Source of the DNA: UBA10364 sp049611965
Lineage (GTDB): Bacteria > Bacteroidota > Bacteroidia > Flavobacteriales > Schleiferiaceae
DNA: 16,841 bases
Direction: 5' to 3'
NCBI GenBank assembly: GCA_049611965.1
Contig: JBMZBC010000033.1
Span: 1 to 16,841 of the forward strand
Shown here piece after piece: positions 1 through 7,644 of the stretch; position 1 is the first letter of the stretch; every line of letters starts with the position of its first letter. The position numbers and the translations under genes are program-made. The notes beneath the pieces are model-generated. The model was not told the DNA's origin and did no database searches. It was given only the letters and a program-made list of their open reading frames with translations.

Positions 1-588
1 GTAACGGTTATCGCCTTGGTTGATACCTGCACTTGAAGCTTGACAAGTTGAAGGAACTGCCTCAACAGCGCTCCATCCGTTGCCGTTCAAGAACTTGAAG
101 TACACAGAATCTGTCTTGTTCACGTACGCGATGTAGCGGTGTACACCGTCGAAGTTTACAAGCCGTGATTTCGCTGGATCCCAACCTTGGAAGTTACCCG
201 CAACGTGAGCAGAATCAGCGCTCAACGTTTGTAAAGAGTAGTCCACTTTGAATTGGATTGCTTTTTGTCCAGCAGGAGCGGCACCACCGAACATTACTGC
301 TGGAAGTGTAGTGTCCTGAGAGATCACAGCCCAACGGTTGCTGTTACCGTTAGTACCTACTTGGATCGGTGCAGGAACACTTTCATCGTCGCCCCATGCG
401 TTACCGTTCAAGAATTTGTACTCCAACTGTCCTGCGTTGACAGTTACAGTTGTTGAATAGATAGATGATGTACCTACCTGCGTCATCGACGTCGTGCTTG
501 GTGACCAAGACTGGAACGACCCCGCAACGTGAACACCGTTAGAGTTGATAGTAGCAGAGCCCATATCAACCTGGAAGGTCACGCTATA
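1..588 (-). repeat. Two tandem protein modules encoded within the secreted protein
   Basis: Module 1 is encoded by about 331-588 and module 2 by about 1-261. They share the VHVAGSFQSW / AHVAGNFQGW and YKFLNGNAW / FKFLNGNGW motifs at the same spacing. The DNA has diverged, so this is an old domain duplication rather than a recent repeat. Confidence 0.7.
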
Positions 589-654
589 CGTTGTTTGCGC
601 AAATGCACCCATTCCAAGGAACAATGCAGCTGCTAAAGCGTAAAACTTTTTCAT
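1..654 (-). CDS. Secreted protein with two starch-binding-like modules (partial, 3' end outside window)
   Basis: The frame starts at ATG 654 and stays open through position 1, giving the first 218 residues; the C-terminus is missing. Residues 1-20 form a type I signal peptide (MKKFYALAAALFLGMGAFAQ). The rest is two similar modules, residues about 23-108 and 132-218. Each opens with a VDM/VDY strand, then H-V-A-G-[SN]-F-Q-x-W-[SD]-P, then a Y/F-K-F-L-N-G-N-x-W motif and a V-P segment. The pairing of 'aGsFxxW' with 'YkFxNGxxW' resembles CBM48/CBM20-type glycogen- and starch-binding folds, and similar modules occur in secreted Bacteroidota proteins of starch loci. A catalytic domain or a T9SS sorting tail could lie beyond the window edge. 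It is divergent from the amylase, which supports a role in binding extracellular starch. The signal peptide and repeats are seen directly; starch binding is inferred. Confidence 0.8.
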   Translation of the reverse strand, partial: MKKFYALAAALFLGMGAFAQTTYSVTFQVDMGSATINSNGVHVAGSFQSWSPSTTSMTQVGTSSIYSTTVTVNAGQLEYKFLNGNAWGDDESVPAPIQVGTNGNSNRWAVISQDTTLPAVMFGGAAPAGQKAIQFKVDYSLQTLSADSAHVAGNFQGWDPAKSRLVNFDGVHRYIAYVNKTDSVYFKFLNGNGWSAVEAVPSTCQASSAGINQGDNRY

Positions 655-775
655 ATAAAAATGATTGGTTAGTAATTAGTGTACCGAATACCCAATAAAA
701 TTAAGGCACAGCCGTTTCCTTTCTTTGTCCAATTCTGCCGATTTTTAACCATATTGTCGCATTATCCCGCAAAAA
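655..775. promoter_or_regulatory. Divergent intergenic region between secreted binding protein and amylase
   Basis: These 121 bases must carry the promoters of both the minus-strand secreted protein and the plus-strand amylase. No exact TAnnTTTG box is present. The nearest are TTTCTTTG at 720-727 (plus; 7 of 8) and TAATTTTA on the minus strand around 700 (7 of 8), and neither has a convincing -33 partner. A degenerate copy of the operator described elsewhere lies at 676-696. The amylase start follows an A-run rather than a Shine-Dalgarno sequence. Confidence 0.45.
676..696. promoter_or_regulatory. Possible weak copy of the Nudix-regulator operator
   Basis: TTAGTGTA, five bases, then TACCCAAT. 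The left half matches the perfect operator half-site TAAGTGTA at 7 of 8 positions. The right half matches TACACTTA at only 4 of 8. The 8-5-8 geometry is kept and the site is intergenic next to two starch genes, but a chance match is quite possible. Confidence 0.25.
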
Positions 776-2548
776 ATGAAGAATAGCGCCTTAAACTTCT
801 TTTTATCCCTTCTGTGTCTTATTACATCTATTACCATAAAAGGGCAAAGTATTCACCGCGTTGACCCGCCCAACTGGTGGAGCGATTTTCCCCTTGATAC
901 TGTAGAAGTATTCATCACAGGCGAAGGATTTACAAAGGCCGATATTGACAGTTTTGAGGGTGCAGAAAGACTGGAATGGGGAATACTAAGTGACAATGTC
1001 GCCTGGGTCCAATTCAGAATCCTACCCAACCTTTCATCTTCAGAAATTACCTTTAAAATTGGCCGCAGAACCGTCAAATACCCCCTTCTCGAGCGCAGCG
1101 GTTATGAACCTCAAGGATTAAGCGATCAAGACCTCATCTACCTTATTACCCCGGACCGATTTCACAATGGAAATCCAAAGAACGACGACATCAAAGGCAT
1201 GCGCGAACGCGGCACCGATCTTAACGAGCCTTATGCACGCCACGGCGGGGACCTAGAAGGCATAGAGCAAGGTCTCGACCATATCGAAAGCCTCGGAGCC
1301 ACCGCCGTTTGGATCAACCCCTTGCTAGAAAACGATATGGCTCGTGACAGCTACCACGGCTACGCCATCACGGACCACTATCAAATAGACCCGCGTTACG
1401 GCGGAAACAAAGAACTCGTAGCACTAAACAAACAAATGAAAGAGCGCGGCATAAAACACGTCGCCGATGTCGTATACAACCATTGGGGATCCTCGCATTA
1501 CCTTCAAGAACTAATGCCCGATTCTTCTATGGTGCACTGGAACCTAAATGGCTCTATTCCCTATTCGAGCTTCCGCTTCACATCCCTAACAGACCCCTAC
1601 GCATCCAAAGACGATATCGACCGATTCGAAAAGGGGTGGTTCGCCGGAGCCATGCCCGACCTCAACCAAGAGCACCCACTTACCGCCTCATACCTTACCT
1701 ATTCCACCCTTTGGTACATTGAATCCTTCGGTGCAGATGCCCTTCGCTGCGATACCTATGCCTTCTCCCACCCTAAATTTCTAAAGGGGTTAAACATACT
1801 GCTCAAACGGGTGTACCCTGAGCTCTTCATATTTGGTGAAACATGGGCCTACAGTGAAGCATCGCAACTCTACTTCGCCCCCAACGATAATGTAAGCGCG
1901 GGTTGGACGGGCAACGATGCCGTTACCGACTTCACCCTGTGGCGTGCCATCCACGCGATGTACGAAGCCGATGAAAGTGAGCAGTTCGGTTGGGCCACAG
2001 GAGCAGGTGCCTTGTACTACCGCCTCGCTGCCGATTACCTCTACGAGCGCCCGGAAGACCTCATCACCTTCGTTGACAATCACGACGACGGGCGCTTCCT
2101 CGGCCAACTAGGTAGTGAAGATAAACTAAGAAGTGCCTTAACGCTGCTCTACTTCATGCGCGGCATACCTGTGTTGTACTACGGAACAGAACTCGGTTTA
2201 AAAGGGCATGAAAACCATGGCGCCATTCGCGAGGACATGCCCGGATTTTCCCAAGATTTCCCTGATTATAGCATAATTGGTGGTCAATTATTAAATTTGT
2301 GTCAAGAATTGGGCGCTTTTCGAAAAACTAGAGGAGCCGTTCAGTTTACCCAAAGAGTACCAGAGGACGGTTATTATATCCTTGAGGCTGCAAACGACTA
2401 CTCCAAATGGATATTGGTCGTGAATGCCACAGATAAGATGAGGAGCCACGAATACTGGTCAGGTAAAGAACCCGTGCTTAGCTCAGACAAAGGGGGCGGT
2501 TCAGTGTTCTACCCTTGGGAAGCCAAAATCTTTGAATTTGAGCGATGA
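776..2548 (+). CDS. Secreted GH13 alpha-amylase / neopullulanase (SusA-like)
   Basis: A GH13 glycoside hydrolase of 590 residues that should cut alpha-1,4 (possibly also pullulan) linkages in starch oligosaccharides. Residues 1 to about 24 are a signal peptide, so it is periplasmic or exported; no lipobox is visible. Residues about 25-115, with a V-D-P-P-N-W-W motif, resemble the cyclomaltodextrinase/neopullulanase N-terminal domain. The TIM barrel holds the four GH13 regions: DVVYNH (231-236), DALRCD with nucleophile Asp326, GETW with acid/base Glu355, and VDNHD with Asp437. A short beta C-terminal domain follows. The catalytic residues are complete and the length is normal for SusA-type enzymes. 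The stop codon overlaps the start of the AraC-type regulator, so the two are co-translated. The exact product profile (amylase, neopullulanase or cyclomaltodextrinase) cannot be read from the sequence. Confidence 0.93.
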   Translation: MKNSALNFFLSLLCLITSITIKGQSIHRVDPPNWWSDFPLDTVEVFITGEGFTKADIDSFEGAERLEWGILSDNVAWVQFRILPNLSSSEITFKIGRRTVKYPLLERSGYEPQGLSDQDLIYLITPDRFHNGNPKNDDIKGMRERGTDLNEPYARHGGDLEGIEQGLDHIESLGATAVWINPLLENDMARDSYHGYAITDHYQIDPRYGGNKELVALNKQMKERGIKHVADVVYNHWGSSHYLQELMPDSSMVHWNLNGSIPYSSFRFTSLTDPYASKDDIDRFEKGWFAGAMPDLNQEHPLTASYLTYSTLWYIESFGADALRCDTYAFSHPKFLKGLNILLKRVYPELFIFGETWAYSEASQLYFAPNDNVSAGWTGNDAVTDFTLWRAIHAMYEADESEQFGWATGAGALYYRLAADYLYERPEDLITFVDNHDDGRFLGQLGSEDKLRSALTLLYFMRGIPVLYYGTELGLKGHENHGAIREDMPGFSQDFPDYSIIGGQLLNLCQELGAFRKTRGAVQFTQRVPEDGYYILEAANDYSKWILVVNATDKMRSHEYWSGKEPVLSSDKGGGSVFYPWEAKIFEFER

Positions 2549-3417
2549 AAGCCACGATAGAAAACATACGAATTGCCGAAAAGGACAGAAGCTACCACAG
2601 CTATGTGCTCTCGCAACGCGTAGGTCAGCGTGGACCTTCCATTTTTACCGACTATTGGCACTACCACCCGGAGATTGAAATCACCTATGTTGTCAAAGGC
2701 GAAGGACTCGCTTTTATCGGAAACAAAATCGTTGAATTCAAAGCCGGCCAAGCATTCTTAATAGGCCCGTATTTGCCGCACAACTTTGTGGCTTCCGATG
2801 AGGAGGAGATGATTATGGACCGTGAATGTTGGGGACTGCAGTTTACTCAAGAATGGCTGAATTCGTTTAAAGAAAGTGCCGCATTAGGACCGCTTTTTAA
2901 AGCGATGAGTTTTGGTGTAGATCTCGGACAATTCACTCCCGAAGAACACAAAGACTTCGCGCATATTGTTGGGACCAACTCTCTAAAAAGTATGGCCTCA
3001 TTCTTCAATCTAATGGCTTCTATCGCCGAACGAAAAGAGCTCAAAACTATTTCGACGACGAGCGCGTACAGTAATGTGATGAGTCAGAAGATCAGCAAGC
3101 GTATGGAACGCGTTTCTAAATACATTCAGGACAACTACCAGCATGCCATCACACTCTCTGAAATATCAGATATAGCAAGCATGACTGAGCAGAGTTTCAG
3201 CCGCTGGTTCCGACAGACCTCAGGACTGACTTTTATCGACTACTTAATGCAACTGCGCACAACGGTCGCTTCACACTTGCTCGTAAATACCAACAAGCCG
3301 ATGTCCGAGGTTGCAGAAGAGAGCGGATTCAACTCCAGCTCTTCATTCAACCGTTCCTTCCTAAAAGTCAAGGGTTGTTCTCCTCGCGAATTCCGCAAGC
3401 AAAAAAGACCGCTGTAA
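2545..3417 (+). CDS. AraC-family transcriptional regulator with N-terminal cupin sensor
   Basis: 290 residues. The N-terminal part (about 15-130) has the cupin-like pattern of AraC sensors: an H-Y-H-P-E-I-E-I motif, then G-x-G and G-Q-A-F-L-I-G-P with L-P-H-N-F. The C-terminal part (about 180-288) carries two helix-turn-helix units: S-E-I-S-D-I-A-S-M-T with F-S-R-W-F-R, and M-S-E-V-A-E-E-S-G-F with F-N-R-S-F-L, ending in G-C-S-P-R-E-F-R. The start is fixed by the ATGA overlap with the amylase stop, which implies translational coupling. The next gene converges on it with no intervening bases. It probably responds to a sugar and may control the amylase or the transporter; the ligand and targets are unknown. 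No separate promoter is visible inside the amylase end. Confidence 0.9.
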   Translation: MKATIENIRIAEKDRSYHSYVLSQRVGQRGPSIFTDYWHYHPEIEITYVVKGEGLAFIGNKIVEFKAGQAFLIGPYLPHNFVASDEEEMIMDRECWGLQFTQEWLNSFKESAALGPLFKAMSFGVDLGQFTPEEHKDFAHIVGTNSLKSMASFFNLMASIAERKELKTISTTSAYSNVMSQKISKRMERVSKYIQDNYQHAITLSEISDIASMTEQSFSRWFRQTSGLTFIDYLMQLRTTVASHLLVNTNKPMSEVAEESGFNSSSSFNRSFLKVKGCSPREFRKQKRPL

Positions 3418-4803
3418 CTACCCCTCAGGCGTGTAAGTCACCGCCTTCTTGTTCGTAATCAAAAAGTTCGATAACCCTGCAATAACCAACGAGGTTCCTG
3501 CAAGCAACATTGCGTTGATTGGATCTTCACCAAATACCCCTTTGTAAATGGTCGTTAAAGAGGTCGCTGCAACAATCTGTGGGATAACGATAAACATGTT
3601 AAAGATACCCATGTACACACCCATTCTGTTCGGGTCAAGTGTCGAGCTTAACATCGCATACGGCATAGACAGGATAGATCCCCAACTGAATCCGATACAA
3701 ACGAAGCTTACGATCAGCATCGACGGCTCAGTAATGAAGTACATGCTAATAAATCCGTACGCCCCAGCGAACAAGCTGAACATGTGAACATACTTTCTAT
3801 TGATGCGTCTTTTCGCCGTCCAAAGGGTCAACAATAGGGCAAATACCATAGAGCTTAAACCGTAGTTCCCCATGTACGAACCCACCTTGTTTGAAGCGTC
3901 ATTAAACGCCTTATCTGCAATTTGGTAAGCGTCTATTTGCTCTGCAGTACTTACGGCGAAATCTATGGCCTCCGGCTTCGCAGCATCAAAAACATGATCC
4001 GTTAAGGCAGGATTAGCCATAGACCACATGCAGAAGAAAGCGAACCAAGAGAAGAATTGGACCACGCCTAAACGCTTCATCGTCTTTGGCATATCCGCAA
4101 TATTCTTGAAAACCTCAGAAATAGTATTGGCTAAACCCGATTTCTCTTTCTGCTCAGCGCGGAAAGCTTCCATGTCTTCCGGCGGGTACTCGTCTGTGGT
4201 AAATACCGTGTAAAGAATGGAGAGAATAAATACTCCAGCGCCAATTCCAAAAGCAACCTGCACCGACATAGGCACAACTCCCGGAGCAGCTTCATTGCTT
4301 ACACCTAGCGAGCTCACCATCAGCGGCAAGTTTGAAGCCACCCAGGTACTTACACCAATAATGAGTGTCTGAACCACAAATCCGAAACTGCGCTGGCTGT
4401 CTGGCAATTTATCTGCCACCAAAGCGCGGAACGGCTCCATACTGATGTTCATCGTAGCATCAAGAATCCATAGACCACCTGCTGCCATCCAAAGCGCCGA
4501 ACTATGCGGCACCACTAATAATGTTAGAGAAGCAAGAATAGCACCTATCAGAAAATAGGGGCGACGACGTCCAAACCTTGGGTGCCAAGTATTGTCGCTC
4601 ATCTGCCCAATAATAGGCTGCACGATAAGCCCGGTAAGCGGCGCTGCAATCCACAATAATGGCAGACTGTGCTCGTCGGCGCCAAGCGTTTCAAAAATAC
4701 GACTCATGAACCCGCCTTGTAGGGCGTATCCAAACTGGATTCCCAAGAAGCCGAAGCTCATGTTCCAAATCTGCCAAAAACTGAGTTTAGGTTTGTTCTG
4801 CAT
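3418..4803 (-). CDS. GPH/SLC45-type MFS sugar transporter (probable maltose importer)
   Basis: A 461-residue inner-membrane protein with about 12 hydrophobic segments. Residues 66-82 hold the GQMSD...RFGRRRP motif typical of the sucrose/maltose (SLC45, GPH) branch of the major facilitator superfamily, which imports disaccharides with cations. A charged cytosolic loop lies near residues 200-245. A polar, alanine-rich loop of about 50 residues lies near 260-310. The start is taken at ATG 4803 (MQNKPKLSFW), because the longer frame begins at a GTG at 4839 inside the loop of a transcription terminator. No clear Shine-Dalgarno sequence precedes 4803. It lies downstream of the SusCD operon but behind that terminator, so it is probably expressed at a different level. 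Maltose or maltodextrin as substrate is inferred from the neighbours. Confidence 0.88.
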   Translation of the reverse strand: MQNKPKLSFWQIWNMSFGFLGIQFGYALQGGFMSRIFETLGADEHSLPLLWIAAPLTGLIVQPIIGQMSDNTWHPRFGRRRPYFLIGAILASLTLLVVPHSSALWMAAGGLWILDATMNISMEPFRALVADKLPDSQRSFGFVVQTLIIGVSTWVASNLPLMVSSLGVSNEAAPGVVPMSVQVAFGIGAGVFILSILYTVFTTDEYPPEDMEAFRAEQKEKSGLANTISEVFKNIADMPKTMKRLGVVQFFSWFAFFCMWSMANPALTDHVFDAAKPEAIDFAVSTAEQIDAYQIADKAFNDASNKVGSYMGNYGLSSMVFALLLTLWTAKRRINRKYVHMFSLFAGAYGFISMYFITEPSMLIVSFVCIGFSWGSILSMPYAMLSSTLDPNRMGVYMGIFNMFIVIPQIVAATSLTTIYKGVFGEDPINAMLLAGTSLVIAGLSNFLITNKKAVTYTPEG

Positions 4804-4825
4804 GTTTCTCTGAGTGTTGGTGGAG

Positions 4826-4850
4826 AAAAAACCCGGCACTAGGCCGGGTT
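4826..4850 (-). terminator. Intrinsic terminator at the end of the SusC-SusD operon
   Basis: Read on the minus strand, an 8-bp perfect stem (AACCCGGC / GCCGGGTT) with a 5-base loop is followed at once by a run of T. It lies 24 bases after the stop of the SusE-position gene and only 22 bases before the transporter start. It should end most transcripts from the susC promoter and let a fraction read through. Confidence 0.9.
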
Positions 4851-4873
4851 CTAAGCTGGCTTACAGCCAAATA

Positions 4874-5728
4874 TTATTGACAGAAAATCGGAATAACTAC
4901 CGCTTCTGTAACTCTGTCGGCGCCCGTTGCGAAGTTTTTCTTAATGACAATGAACTCTAAATAATCAACTTCATTGTTCGGATCAAGCGTAAAATGCTCG
5001 TTGGGAACAAGGTGCATTTCAAAGTTTCCATCACCAATAAAGTTCATCTTTAGTTTAGGATTAGTTCCCGCGTTAAAAGGACTTTCTATCTGAGCTACGG
5101 AACCGTTCGTATACACCACTTTAGCGTAGGCATAACAGTCGTCAGATGCTAAATTTTGCATCGATACTTTTTCCTCCCTCCAGTTCTCGTAACGCAACGT
5201 TACTACGTCGTCAATCTTCACCTTTGTTGGGAAGTGATAGAAAGGATTGCGCTCCGTCGCAGGAGGATCTATTGCAATGCTCTGGTCGTCCGATTTTACA
5301 TCCGGATCCCCGTAACCACCGCCGTCTTTTGCCTTCACCAAGAAGTGAATGTCTTCGTTATAAACAGTTGTTGCATCCACCTCGTAAAACAAGGTTGGGA
5401 CAATCTTCCAGGAGAACGTACCGTCCGAATTTTTGGTCATCTTCATGGCCTCGTTAGAGTTCTTCCAAGGGGCAGAACCGGTTCCGTTTACAAAAGGGTG
5501 ACCGTCCGGGTGTTCTGCTGGCTTCCACGTCCAAATGTACATGTCTTCACCTGCATCTACCGCCTGCTTCAAAAGGTCTTGGTGACCTACAGCGAGGTCG
5601 AGAGCAGATGGGTCAAAAATGATTTCCAAAGAATCTGCTGGGTCGATGTTCTCGTCAGGGATTGTTGAGATTTGAGCCGAAGCACTTAGGCCCAAAGTCA
5701 ATGCGAATAGTGTGCTAATCTTTTTCAT
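4874..5728 (-). CDS. Secreted protein in the SusE position, candidate starch-binding protein
   Basis: 284 residues with a type I signal peptide cut after ASA (residues 16-18). Unlike classical SusE there is no lipobox cysteine, so it is not anchored in the usual way. No sorting tail is evident. The mature part is rich in aromatic and acidic residues, with Y-I-W-T-W-K-P near the N-terminus, G-S-A-P-W-K-N-S-N-E-A, and a later L-K-M-N-F-I-G-D-G-N-F-E-M-H segment that looks like a beta-sandwich strand pair. I do not recognise a named family. Its place as last gene of a SusC/SusD operon, with 6 bases to the preceding gene, suggests an accessory glycan-binding protein that does the job of SusE/F. 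That function is inferred from position only. Confidence 0.75.
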   Translation of the reverse strand: MKKISTLFALTLGLSASAQISTIPDENIDPADSLEIIFDPSALDLAVGHQDLLKQAVDAGEDMYIWTWKPAEHPDGHPFVNGTGSAPWKNSNEAMKMTKNSDGTFSWKIVPTLFYEVDATTVYNEDIHFLVKAKDGGGYGDPDVKSDDQSIAIDPPATERNPFYHFPTKVKIDDVVTLRYENWREEKVSMQNLASDDCYAYAKVVYTNGSVAQIESPFNAGTNPKLKMNFIGDGNFEMHLVPNEHFTLDPNNEVDYLEFIVIKKNFATGADRVTEAVVIPIFCQ

Positions 5729-5734
5729 CTGAGC

Positions 5735-6208
5735 TTATTTTCTAGTGAAGGTTAATGTGTAAGATACGCTTGGCTTGTCGCAACGAATACGGTCGTAGAC
5801 AATGCTCACGTTCTGATCGATGGTACGTGGCATGTTGCCCAAAGGCAATACCGTCGTTACAGTGTCAAACTGAGTGAGGTGTAACTCAGAAGGGAATTCT
5901 GGCGTGTTGTACTTCCAAGTACCTCCGGCACCAAACAAATCAAAACCTGGACCCTGTGAGTTTACGGTATACGTACTGTCCTCGCTGAACGCTACCACCC
6001 ATTTATCTTGATTGTTTTGGTAGAACGAACTGATATCTCTTGTTTCTGGTACGGGCAGCGTTAGATCTGTTTGATCCGCGTTGGTCAACTCCCATGTACC
6101 TATGATACCTGCACCGGCCTCATATGCCGGTCCAATAGGTCCAACCTCCGGCTTACATGCGCCCATGATTAACAAGGCGCTCGCAATAAATAATGTTACT
6201 TTTTTCAT
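5735..6208 (-). CDS. Small lipoprotein with lipocalin-like (DUF5004-like) pattern
   Basis: 157 residues. A lipoprotein signal peptide ends at Cys18 (L-I-M-G-A-C), so it is membrane anchored. The mature part starts with I-I-G-T-W-E-L-T-N-A and a T-D pair, followed by F-S-E-D-S-T-Y-T-V, G-G-T-W-K-Y and a terminal S-Y-T-L-T-F strand. This alternation is typical of small beta-barrel lipocalin-like lipoproteins in Bacteroidota polysaccharide loci, such as DUF5004. It sits between SusD (14-base gap) and the SusE-position gene (6-base gap), so it is co-transcribed with them. The lipobox is seen directly, the fold is a pattern-based guess, and the function is unknown. Confidence 0.78.
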   Translation of the reverse strand: MKKVTLFIASALLIMGACKPEVGPIGPAYEAGAGIIGTWELTNADQTDLTLPVPETRDISSFYQNNQDKWVVAFSEDSTYTVNSQGPGFDLFGAGGTWKYNTPEFPSELHLTQFDTVTTVLPLGNMPRTIDQNVSIVYDRIRCDKPSVSYTLTFTRK

Positions 6209-6222
6209 ATCGCTAAACTGCT

Positions 6223-7632
6223 TTATTCGCAGCCTCCTTCTTCGTTATAAATAAATCCTTGGGCGGTTCCTTCAAAGTTAGGGAATTGGAGCACCATTCC
6301 TGGGCAATCCCAATCTACACCTCTAATCTTCTGAATTTCGCCGAGCACTCCTTGACGCTTAAGCTGGAACAAACGATCGCCTTCACAGGCCATCTCTAAT
6401 CTTCGCTCATTCATCACATCGCTTACCGAAAGCGAGCTCAAGGAAGCAACATTTGCTCGTGTTCTTAGGTCGTTAATGTAGCCCAATCCTGTGCCATCAG
6501 CATCGCCGTTCAAACGGACATTACACTCTGCGTAGATCAAATACATTTCTGTTAAATGGATGAGTGGTACATCAATGAAACTTGCGTCAAACTTGCTGAT
6601 CATGTACAACTCGTCAGCTGAACCTGCGTTGCGGATGTCGTACCATGTTTGACCGCGTAGGTCGTTCGTGTCGCTTGTCGCAGCAACGTATAAATCTGCA
6701 GATGCTTTGAGTCCAGGGTTAGCGTTAGGGTCGTCAGAACGGTAGTTCCAAACATAACCTGAACCGCGCTCATCAACCAAGGTGTCGCCGCCTACTACTT
6801 CATTCGTACTTACCAAGGTGAATATGAATTCTGCCGGCAAGCTTGTATTAGGATGGTCGTTGAAACGCTTGGTTAAATCTTGCTCCAAGCTGTAAGACCC
6901 CGAGCTAATTACTTCTGAAGCTTTTGCCTTTGCATTGGCAAAATCGCCCATTTCCAAATACACCTTAGCCAAGAGACCTTTCGCTGCCATTTGGTCGGCA
7001 AAGATGCCGTTGTCTGCAGGAAGGTCTGCCTCCGCATCCAACAGGTCTGAAACAATTGCTGCATACACGTCAGCAACTGTTGCGCGCATTTGCGGCGTTT
7101 GATCAGCGCTTAACTTTAATGGAATACCGAGGTGACTGTTGTCTGAGGTGTAGCCGTAAGGCAAGGCCCAGATACGAACTACATGATAATGACACAGTGC
7201 ACGAATGAATTTTGCTTCAGCAGAAATTCTCTCGATGCTCTCTGCGGTTGCGCCTTCTAGGTCGGCAACCTCCTCCAACAAGGTGTTGGCGCGGTAGATT
7301 GCGATGTATGCATCGCGGTATTCACCGCCGAATGAACCGTTAAAGAAGGAAGATGTCCAACGGTAGATCTGTGCATACTCACCGTTCAAACCTAGCGGGT
7401 CAGCAAGGTTATCCGACATTACTTCAGGGATGTTTTGGAAACGGCCGTTGAAGGCGTTTGCCGCAACATCATAAACGCTAACCAACAACTGCTCTGCATC
7501 CTCGATAGTGACGATGGCTGAATCTGCTGGAATTTGAGACGTAGTATCCGCTTTGAAATCTAGGATACGCTCACACGATGAGTTTCCTACTACAATCGCT
7601 ACAAGTGCTAAAAGTGCTACTATCTTTTTCAT
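6223..7632 (-). CDS. susD: SusD/RagB-family outer-membrane glycan-binding lipoprotein
   Basis: 469 residues. The signal peptide ends in a lipobox with Cys20 (V-G-N-S-S-C), giving a surface lipoprotein. The SusD pattern is clear: an N-terminal segment T-I-E-D-A-E-Q-L-L-V-S-V-Y-D, then Y-I-A-I-Y-R-A-N-T-L-L-E, then A-E-A-K-F-I-R-A-L-C-H-Y-H-V-V-R-I-W-A (TPR-like helices), and late L-T-E-M-Y-L-I-Y-A-E-C-N-V-R with Y-I-N-D-L-R-T-R-A. The family forms the lid over the SusC channel and presents oligosaccharides to it. It follows SusC with a 12-base gap and is in the same operon. At 469 residues it is somewhat short for the family but complete. A starch-derived substrate is inferred from the adjacent genes. 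Confidence 0.95.
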   Translation of the reverse strand: MKKIVALLALVAIVVGNSSCERILDFKADTTSQIPADSAIVTIEDAEQLLVSVYDVAANAFNGRFQNIPEVMSDNLADPLGLNGEYAQIYRWTSSFFNGSFGGEYRDAYIAIYRANTLLEEVADLEGATAESIERISAEAKFIRALCHYHVVRIWALPYGYTSDNSHLGIPLKLSADQTPQMRATVADVYAAIVSDLLDAEADLPADNGIFADQMAAKGLLAKVYLEMGDFANAKAKASEVISSGSYSLEQDLTKRFNDHPNTSLPAEFIFTLVSTNEVVGGDTLVDERGSGYVWNYRSDDPNANPGLKASADLYVAATSDTNDLRGQTWYDIRNAGSADELYMISKFDASFIDVPLIHLTEMYLIYAECNVRLNGDADGTGLGYINDLRTRANVASLSSLSVSDVMNERRLEMACEGDRLFQLKRQGVLGEIQKIRGVDWDCPGMVLQFPNFEGTAQGFIYNEEGGCE

Positions 7633-7644
7633 GATTGCTAAGGA

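Noticed and set aside
253..456. Plus-strand frame of 67 codons with several cysteines
   Set aside because: It is antisense to the partial secreted protein, whose repeated modules and signal peptide are clear.
2261..2420. More AT-rich codon use in the C-terminal part of the amylase than in its barrel
   Set aside because: The shift is mild and follows a domain border; it is not enough to claim recombination or transfer.
4804..4839. GTG start extending the transporter by 12 residues
   Set aside because: The GTG lies in the loop of an intrinsic terminator and the added residues are not transporter-like; ATG 4803 is preferred.
4850..4866. Short palindrome TAAGC-TG-GCTTA next to the terminator
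   Set aside because: Only five base pairs, with no second copy at another promoter; likely chance.
5156..5668. Open frame of 170 codons antisense to the SusE-position gene
   Set aside because: The composition is odd and no protein pattern is visible; the minus-strand frame has a signal peptide and fits the operon.
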